Positions 1-10,100 of a stretch of 64,000 bases of DNA are shown here, in pieces (within the stretch, counting starts at the first letter, position 1; each line of letters begins with the position of its first letter). The position numbers were made by a program, and so were the translations under genes. The stretch spans positions 14,433,500 through 14,497,499 of the forward strand of contig NC_135558.1 of the NCBI RefSeq assembly GCF_964340395.1. Reading direction: 5' to 3'. A model generated the notes under the pieces. That model did no database searches. It was not told where the DNA came from and worked only from the letters and a program-made list of their open reading frames with translations. This stretch comes from Glandiceps talaboti (lineage: Eukaryota; Hemichordata; Enteropneusta; Spengelidae).

Positions 1-551
1 AACATTGGAGGTTCTCTATCGCTGACTATCTGGTAACTGTCAAAAAAACATACTTTGTATCATTTTGACTCATAACACAAACTATTGTCTCTTATTTAGA
101 GAGTACACTATGTACGTGGCCCTTTAAGCTAATGAATTAAATTAAAGGAGTGGAGGAAAATCCACTTAAAGTTGATGGGTAAAAATGGAATTTTTAATCC
201 AATGATATTTTGCTAATTTGCATACACATCGTAAGAATGGTTAAATGTTGTATTTTATGACTAAAACGAATCAAAGGCAAACAGGAATATAGAAGGTATT
301 GATTGGCTTGAAAAGTTGTAAGTTGTAGTGTATTATTACTAGTACTGGAAGGCGAGTCTTTGGCTTGCTAAGCAAACTAAATCTGTTGTTCTTCTAGACG
401 AGAGTACTAAAACAACGTACATCATAGATGTTTCAAATAGCTTTCACACGATAGTGTATGCTATATGTTAACAGAAGTGCTCTGCAAATGAACGAAATAG
501 TTTGCATATTTCTGAAGTTTTATTGTTTACGTCCTGATTTATTGATTGCAG

Positions 552-1164
552 GCTTCCTATGCAGCATCAGCCATTGGTTACTTGACAGGCAGGTAATAAT
601 GACATGATAGTTTTCTAGTAGCCAAATGTCATAACTTACCAGGACTGATCAGAAATGATAACATATTACCCCCCCTCCCCCCACACACACACAAATGCTA
701 AAACAACAGTACTGCGCTCTTGCTCTAGTGAGGGCACTAACACGGTTAGATATAGTATGTATGAAAACAATAAAGTTGTAGTGTTCATTTTTTTTTTGAG
801 ACTCGCGGGTAAAGTACAAAACTGGCCGATCTCTTTGTAAAACCATGGAAGATAGATATTAATTATTATGGCAGGGTTTTATTTACCCGTTATAAATTTT
901 GATATTTTAAAAAAATGTTGATGATTCGTGAATTCCTGGTCTTAATTAGTTGTCACAATGTTTACTTTGTTATTTCTATGTAGGCCAGCAGCATGTTTGG
1001 TTGTATCTGGTCCAGGTATTGTTCATGCACTTAGTGGCATGGCTAATGCTATGGCCAACGCATGGTAGGTAATTTGATGAACGCACTCCACATTTGATTT
1101 GACATTTGATTGATTGGTTTATTGATTGATTGATTGACTGACTGACTGACTGATTGATTGATTC

Positions 1165-1198
<34 letters not shown>

Positions 1199-4100
1199 CA
1201 AGTTGATTATTTGGTTGGTTGGTTGGTTAGTTGGTTGGTTGGTTGGTTGGTTGGTTGGTTGATTGATTGATTGATTGATTGACTGGTTGATCTAAATTTG
1301 ATGGATGGGTGGCCTGATGGGTGGGAGGGTGAGTAGGTACATGGATTTATGATGGATGGACAGATGGATGGATGGAGTATTGGTTGCTTCAACTTGAGAC
1401 TATATGCTCAAAATCCTTCACTGTAATCAAAAACTTGTTCCAAAATAACTATAATCCTTCAACACACCACACTGATTTCTTATCTGTAATGGTTGATTCC
1501 ATTGTAGGCCATTGATTGTCATTGGAGGTTCCACCGATGCAGATCAGGAAGAAATGGGTGCTTTTCAGGAATTACCACAGGTAATAACAAGCCATCCCTT
1601 GATCATATAGAACCACATCATAGCAAAGGAGATACTCATAGGTGAATGCTAAATGTGTACAAACAGTGAGTAACTGAATAGGTATATAGCCACCACCAAA
1701 GATATGTATTAAGTAGAAATACAATCACAGCTATGGTATATTCTAGGGGTACACATATGTAATTAGAGACATTTTATGTCATTATAGAATAAGGGAAACC
1801 AAATTTCCAGAGCGAAATGTAATATAAGTTAATAAGATATTGTAATATTTTGTTTGTTGACAGGTGGAGAGAACACGACTCTACAGCAAATTTGCAGCAA
1901 GACCGTCCAGGATTGAAAGGATCCCGTTCTATATTGAAAAGGTAAAAAATCTAGGGAACATTTGACACTTTGTGCTCCAATAATATGTCTTTCCAGGGAA
2001 TCCAATCGCACCTCTTGTCACTCATCAAAGTAAAAGATTCGGTGACACATTGCTGCCTGTAGGGCAAAAGATTTCTATGAAATGTACAACCACTATACCA
2101 TGCATCAGCCAAGTTGAACTAAAATATGGAATTTATACCCTGGTCGTTCTACGTCACTATTAAACAACGCACGTCCATGTCATGTGTCTACATCACTCGT
2201 CCTGCCGCGTTTGAAATATGAGTCAAAATATTCAAAATTGCCATTACTTTCCCAGATTTTTCTTTGATATTATAATAACTGGTGCTGATATAGTTACGTT
2301 ATTCTCCAATATTTTTCTTCATTCAGCCGGAAAATGTGTGTGACCTAAGGGTTTTGTCAGTACGAGTCCCTAGACGAGTATTGACAAAGCCCCCTTAGGT
2401 CACTTGTATTTTCCTTGATTGAATGAACGAACGAATAACATCTACAGATACAGTACTGTAACTATAATCAAGTATAGACAATTTCAAACACTTTAAGGAG
2501 AATATACCCTAGCGTGTTCATCTAACTTCTCCCTTTTCAAGCTTTTCAAGATGTTACCCCTGATGACCAAACAGACAACATTCATGTCAGCTTCTCATGC
2601 TCAGCTTTCAATGTGCATCTTACTGATTCTCCTGTCTGTTTTAACCAATGATGCCCTTTAACAAGATGAAGGCATAAGTTAATATTGTTTTTAAAACCTT
2701 TTTGCATTGCGTTTTATAGGGACCATCCACTCTTCGTTTCTGTTCTAGTGATATCCAGCTACCGTTTCCAAGATTAGTACATATTTTAGTCTTTCTCTAC
2801 AGGCTGTGAGGACCAGCATAAGTGGGAGACCTGGTGCCTGTTACATTGATATTGCTGGTAATATGGTCAACAAGAGAACACCATCATCAGATGTAGAGTA
2901 TGTTCAACTTTGCAAATATCAGAAACATTTGGTTGCAGAGTATGTTAATGACTTTATTGGAAAAAGAACAACAAGCGAAAATTACTTTCATGAAATTAAT
3001 TTTACTTTAAAATATTTCCTCCTAGCTAGTAGATTCCTAGCCACATATCTAGGTCGCAACAGTACATTAAAGTATAATGCAAAGGTTTGACATTTATGGA
3101 CATCTTTTCAGCGTCTTCTGGAAGGGGTTCATGTGATTAGTCTGTCTGTCTGTCTGTCTGTCTGTCTGTGTTATCATTATCTCAAACAGTGGGTGGAGGT
3201 TTGCTGCCTGTCACAGCATTCTGTAACCAGTACTCCTAGTGAAAAGGAATTTAGACATGTATTCAACAATTTTCCTTTTTCCAAGTTTGTGTACACCACA
3301 ATCAGCTCTCCCTCCCTTTGAAATCCATCATTTTCCCAGTGTCATCATAACTTCACCCTTTCTCCCTCTGACCCTACCTCAGTTTGACTGCAGTCACTAT
3401 GGTTATCCAGTGTTTACACTAATTCAATTTCACTGTAGGTTTGTAGAGAAATGCAAAGATGGTCCAAGGATGATGGCAGATCCTGATGCAGTGAAGGAAG
3501 CTGTCAATTTACTAACGTCCTCATCAAGACCACTGGTCATTGTTGGCAAAGGTCGGTATATCCATAGCAACTACAACCCTTGCAGCAGTTGCCTAGAGAT
3601 GCCTCTGACCAGATCATCATTTTATCAGTGGTGAACAATTAAAACTGGCTTTGTAGGTCCCGAAAAGTCTTCTCCTTATCACACTAACAAACTACCATAC
3701 ATTCATACAAAACAACAGAAGGTGCCTTTGATGTATGTTCAAGCCATGTTCTTATCAGTTTGTTTATGTCTGCGAAAGTTAGAGTTATATCTTTGTATGC
3801 CATATATCCATATGATTAACTTTCGCAGACATAAACAAAATGATAAAACCATCAAATGAATTACATCAGAGACAATCACTGTTGTTTTTGTATCAATACA
3901 TGTCAAATTGATAGTGTGATAAGGGATACTTTTCGGCACCTTCAAAGTCAGTTTTAATTCCCCACTATTGATAATATGACATTCTGATCGGCAGCACCTC
4001 TAGACAACTGCTGCAAGGGTTATATTACTACAGATTTATGTGAACCATAATGCACATGCCCCAAACAATGTTTTCCCCAAATAAAGTTTTGTATTTTCTT

Positions 4101-7100
4101 TTAATTCTCCAACATTTTTATTTGGTTCCTTCATAGGGGCTGCCATAGCACGTGCAGAAGACAGTGTACGTCAGTTCATTGAAACTCATAAACTGCCATT
4201 CTTACCAACACCAATGGGGAAAGGTGTTCTCCCTGATGACCATCCACTGTGTGTTGCACCTGCAAGATCCAGGTAAACTTAATTCAAATATATACGTTGA
4301 TGATTCATTATATGGAAAATGACAGCTACAAGACTTAACTGTGCAGACTGGGTGTTACGTTGTGATTATAGTTTTGTTTAATACAACAAATTATTTCCTG
4401 TACAAACGTTTTACACGTTTATATTTTGCAATTTATTGAGGCTATACAAGCACAGACTTGGTCTGTGTTGTTTCACATCGTTTATTCGGGTAAAAAATCA
4501 CTTGATCAAAAATAAAAAAAATAAATACCCCATTTCTCATACACATGGCTAGTATGCACTTTAATCCACTGTGTGTATCATGTTCTGTCTGGTGCAGGGA
4601 AGGGTTAAATATCCACTCTATGTAGGTCCTAGTCACTGTTATTAAATTCTAGGACTATTTATACAAACTAGCTGTTATATGTTGTAAGGACTGGGTGACT
4701 AGAAGGGTCTAGAGTGTGGACTGACTGGGAAAGTCTTGATGGTCGGTGGCTGAGTGGTTAAACCACTTGCCTCTTACCACTGCGGTCGGGGTTCGAACTC
4801 CATTCAGGGTTCGATTAAATTTACCACGCTGAAGAGTGTCGTTCAGTTTGACTCTACCGAACAACGCAGGTTTTCCCCGGGTACTCCGGTTTGCTCCTGC
4901 ATTAACACTGAACCCATGAGGGATGGCCCTCACTGGACTTCTTGGGAGACAAGTGTTTATATGCTTAAAGAACTATCAAGTATAAATAAAGATTATTAGT
5001 ATTAGTATTATTGGGAGTAATTCACAGCACAAAAACAGAAGAAAATGAAGTTTTATGCAACCATGACTTGCCGTCTGTTACAGTGACCATATGGATGAAG
5101 TTTGGGTATTTATTTTGGAATTTTAATTTATAAAAAAATCTATCATGGCGTCCTACTTGAAAAATCAGTGTGAACAACATAGACCAAGTATGTGTTTTAA
5201 GTCATAAAGCTAAATAAATGTGCAAAAAGGTTTGTTATTGTATAAACAAACATTTAACACATCGCTATTAGGCTTTTGCAATTGATTGAGTTACAAACAA
5301 GGACTTGGTATATGTTGTTTCACATTATTGATTTTTCAAGTAGGAAGCTATGACAAAAATATTCTATGATTCCAAAACAAAATGAAAACCAGAAATTAAT
5401 CTACATCCATATGGCCACTTAAAAATGTACTCATCTAGACTCGGCATTTAGATTTAGCCTTTCTTACTTCTACACTGTAGTGACTACAATTGAATAACAT
5501 TAGTTTTAAATACAAACCAAAATAAAATTATAATTAGATATAAAAAAAGTAATGAAATGACAATGTTACCTCTTATTGTAGGGCTCTGTTGAAAGCTGAT
5601 GTTATTACACTGCTTGGTGCACGTTTGAACTGGATACTTCACTTTGGGATAGCTCCAAGATTTGCTCCAAACACAAGATTTATACAGGTAGGAAACGATT
5701 CATTTATTGACTGCGTGTCTAGATTTTATACTTTCTGTAAATTACCAGATGTTTTTTGTGTAACATTGACTTCATAAATCAGGTTTTGTGTTTACAAATG
5801 TAACTAACTTTGACGCACGTAATGCAAATTAAACTGTCTTACCAACTACAGAAACCTTTGAAAAATGTTTTCTATCTCACTATATTGACTTGGTTTGCAT
5901 AAATTCAAACATTCAAAGGAACGATCCATATATACATTAGCCATTCAGCCATATTGTGTGATAGATTCAACGTCATCACATGGCGCCCTCCACGGTCAGA
6001 CATAAAGCATTAATTCAAATGAATAACAAACATGCGCAATGATTATGAGATAAAATAATCTCCTAAGTGACTGGTGCCAGTCTAGTGGCATTATGTCAAC
6101 ATGGACATTTCTATCTATCTCTGTTGATATGTTACTGAAAATAATGTCATTTCTCCATCTACTGTGAGAAAAGTGATATAGTATCCCAGCTGTATTAATA
6201 GGGAGAGAATTGCTTGAATTTATCACGGAAGTGGATTATGTATAGTTATTGAATTTTCTTTCATTTTCCATGTTGAAATGTAGGTTGATATCTGCCCAGA
6301 AGAACTCAACAACAATGTGGGTAGCAGGTGTACAGGTCTTGCTGGAGATGTTGGCCTAGTTACAGAACAGGTGGGTTGTAACTTGTATCAGGTTAAACAG
6401 CTGTACCCAGAATGTCACTATTCTTATCAAATGATGGATTGTAATACAAACCTCTGTACTTCCAATTTGCCGTACCAAGTGTTATTAATGCAATTCAGGT
6501 GTTTACTTTCCCAGTTTGTAACATGTTCTGTTCGTCCACAGTCTGGTGTCGGCAGTTGTCAAATTGAAACCTCCTTTCAATTCATTTTGTGTTAAAGAAA
6601 CCTTTAAGAGACTAGCTAACAGTCTAAGTTTAGAATAAAATATATCATTTTAATTACAGTTAATGCAAGTACTTGGTAAGTTTCCTGGTGTATACCAACA
6701 TCCAGAGAGAAGTTCATGGTGGAAAGAATTAAATGCCAAGATTGCCAGTAATGTACAAGCTAGTAATGACCTTGCTGCACAGACATCCTTACCTATGAAC
6801 TATTACAATGTCTTTGACAAGGTAAGTAACAACCTCACGCAGCTGCACAGACAGTCTTATACCTATGAACTAATATCAGGCCTATAGTATTCGGCGAAAC
6901 GAAACAAATTGAAACGAAACAAAACGAACCAAACCGAACCGAAACGAAATTAAATGAAACGAAATTAAATGAAACGAAACGAAATGAAACTAAAAGAAAC
7001 GAACCGAAACGAAATGAAATGAAACAAATCAACTTTGAATGAAGAATGGTAGGGTATATTTCGTTTTATTTCATTTTGTTTCATTTTGCCAAATACCATA

Positions 7101-10100
7101 ATCCTGGATATCATACTAGGGCTTAGCCCATAAGCTCATGTCAGTATATCGAATATATAAATTTATAACAATAGGTCTAAGTGAGGAATATTTTGATTTG
7201 GTGTACAATGTAGTATGATCAACTTGAATGGTTGGTCAATATTGTAGCACTTTGGAGTTCATGATACATTTCATGTAACTTGCTTTTATATGAATAAACA
7301 TATTGTTGATCTTGTATTATTCATGTGTTTGTTTAGTTTTTCTTTTGTTTGTCAATCCTCAAGATCATTATGATCTGTGAATCAGGCGGAAAAAAATTGT
7401 CGTTCTCTTGGGTCATATGATCTAGTCCAATATGGCACAGACCACAAATTCAACATAGTGGTGTTCATGAGTCACGCGACTATAAATCGATTTTCAATGC
7501 CTCGTTGTTTCAGTTGCAGCTTCATGCATGCTTAAATCGTTATGCTTGCTTGCGGGGCTTCGCTGTATGGACGCTCGCTATTTCATTGTCTTTGACAAGG
7601 TAAGTCATGACCTAGCTGCGCAGCTGCAGATATCCTTACGTATGAACTATTACAATGTCTTTGACAAGGTAAGTTATGACATAGCTGCACATGTACAGAC
7701 AGCCTTACCTTTGAATTGTTACAATATATGGTCTCTCCCTGTATGATTCAAATAGTGAATTCAATATGATATTCATCTCTACAAAGTAATGTTAGATGTG
7801 AATAATTTTCACCCTGAGATTGCTGTTTATTTGATGTAACAAGAAATTGTGGGATGCGTGATGTCCCACAGAAATTTATGATGACCCAGAAAAATGGAAA
7901 TCATGGGACACCATGTTCCACATTTTGAAAAAGATTTTATATAAGTGGATTTGACAATCCAGGCAAAATAGAGAATCGTCTGTTTCCGATAAAATGACTT
8001 CAGAAAATAGGGTAGGTAGGTCAAAATTTTATTTTATTTTACTTTGAATTTAAAAAAAAAATTAATTCGACCCCAAGATAAGATACTCGTCAGTCACAAT
8101 ACTTTAGAGTTTGATGAGGTTTAAAAAGAAGTAAATGAAGAATGTTATAAGTTAAGTAGACGAACATGTTATGCAGACTGTACTGTGATAGTCAAAAAAG
8201 ATCTGGTTTCTCTCTGAATACGATTTTTTTGAAAAAGTGACAACAGATGAGGAAAAGGCATGAAGGTGTACACGGAAATAAAAGTAAATTGTTATCATTT
8301 TACCTTTTTGTATGCAAACAAATGTTTAGGGTCGGGGTTTAAACTAGAGTCGTTCGTGTTATCGGAAACACACTAATTTTCTATTTGGCCTCATTGTTGT
8401 ATTTTTTTTCTAAAACTATTAAATGAAACTACATTGATCGACATTTAATATGTATGTGTTTGTGTTTATCAACAGATTAGGAAAGTGTTACCGAAAGACT
8501 GTATTATCGTCAATGAGGGATCCAATACTATGGATATTGGTCGAACTATGTTACCAAATTATTTACCAAGACATAGGTTTGACAACTTTACTTTACAAGT
8601 ACTTTTATAAATACTTGATAATTTAGAATTTGTTGACGAGACATCCACTGTCTTTGTCATTTCATGGTAGATTGTCACTTTGGTCTCTACAATACCCATC
8701 ATGCAACAGTTTGACAACTACTCAGTTTGAATATGACATCACCAGTCCAGTAATATGACAGAACCCCATGATGGGCGAGTGCTAGTGTGGCGTACTCGGG
8801 TATTTGCACAAGTGCTTGCAGTGTACTTTGCGGTAGTATTTTGTAGCGAATATGTTAGCAGACTTCAACATATTTTGATTATTACTATGTTACATATGTG
8901 CCAGAGATACACTTGCACCGGTGCATGTGCATACTAGTGGTATTTGCACTGCAAAGACATTATTAAATATACCTGCATACAAATGATATGCAAATAGATG
9001 GAATCATACTAAGTGCGTGATCGCATAGTGTCATTTTTACAGAATATATTTGTTTTGGATAAACATATGCAATAATAACAGAACTCCATGCTGTGCGAGT
9101 GACAATGTGGGTACTCAGGGGTATTTGCACTCCTGATCTAAACTTTATTGTACATTTAGGTTAGATGCAGGTTCATTTGGTACAATGGGAGTTGGCCTAG
9201 GGTTTGCCATTGCTGCAGCTGTCTGGATAAAACACACTGGATCCAATAAGAGAGTTGTATGTGTGATAGGAGATAGTGCATTTGGATTTTCTGGTATGGA
9301 ATTAGAAACAGTCTATAGGTAAGAAACTCTGCACTTAACGTGTTGGATTTGATTCCGATAGTTTATTTGCAATAAAAGCTTCACACCCAAAGAGCTTATA
9401 CAACACAAAATATACAGTTCAGAAAAGATAGTGGAAGTGTTGAATGAAAGTTAGACTCTCGTTTTGAAAGAATACTAAATGAAAAATGCAAGCTCATTTA
9501 ACTTTGTGACATTTTGTGAACTTACCAGTGATATAAATTAATTGTGAAGGGTTTTCGTAAATAGTACATTGGATTTTATGATATGGAAAATGTTTGTCCT
9601 GCACAAAAGACTGACCCTATCCTAGCCTTATGAGTCCACTGATAATGCTGATAAAACAATACAAATACAAGACCCTGGTATTGAATTGTGGATCTTTAAC
9701 TATTTTAATTGTGCCAGATCCAATAACTGATCTAACACAATACATTATGTATTTTGTTACTTTACTTTAAAGGTACAATCTACCTATTTTATTTGTGGTC
9801 GTTAACAACAACGGCATTACCATGGGAATAGATGATGACTTCTACCAAACTGTAAGAGAAGAGAAACAGGAAGAGTTGCGGTGAGTAAATAAAGTCACTC
9901 TTTTATCTTACCAATATAGTAAGATTGAATGGGTACAGTTTCTTGCTACATTTTGTCTAAAAGTGAAGTGAACTATACATGCCACCATACAGACATCCAG
10001 TGAACACAGCAAAGGACATTTTATAGTCCAGTCAAAATAAGGTTTGACCTGTGCAACAGAAATTATTTTTAGTGCATCTTATTCATGTTATGTGTGTTTC

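Noticed and set aside
2806-3090. 94-codon frame as a single exon
   Set aside because: Only 2803-2897 matches HACL1. The rest runs past the GTATGT donor into intron without family similarity.
4747-4810. tRNA gene
   Set aside because: A and B boxes are present but the acceptor stem and anticodon arm do not fold as in a tRNA. A SINE body and tail follow.
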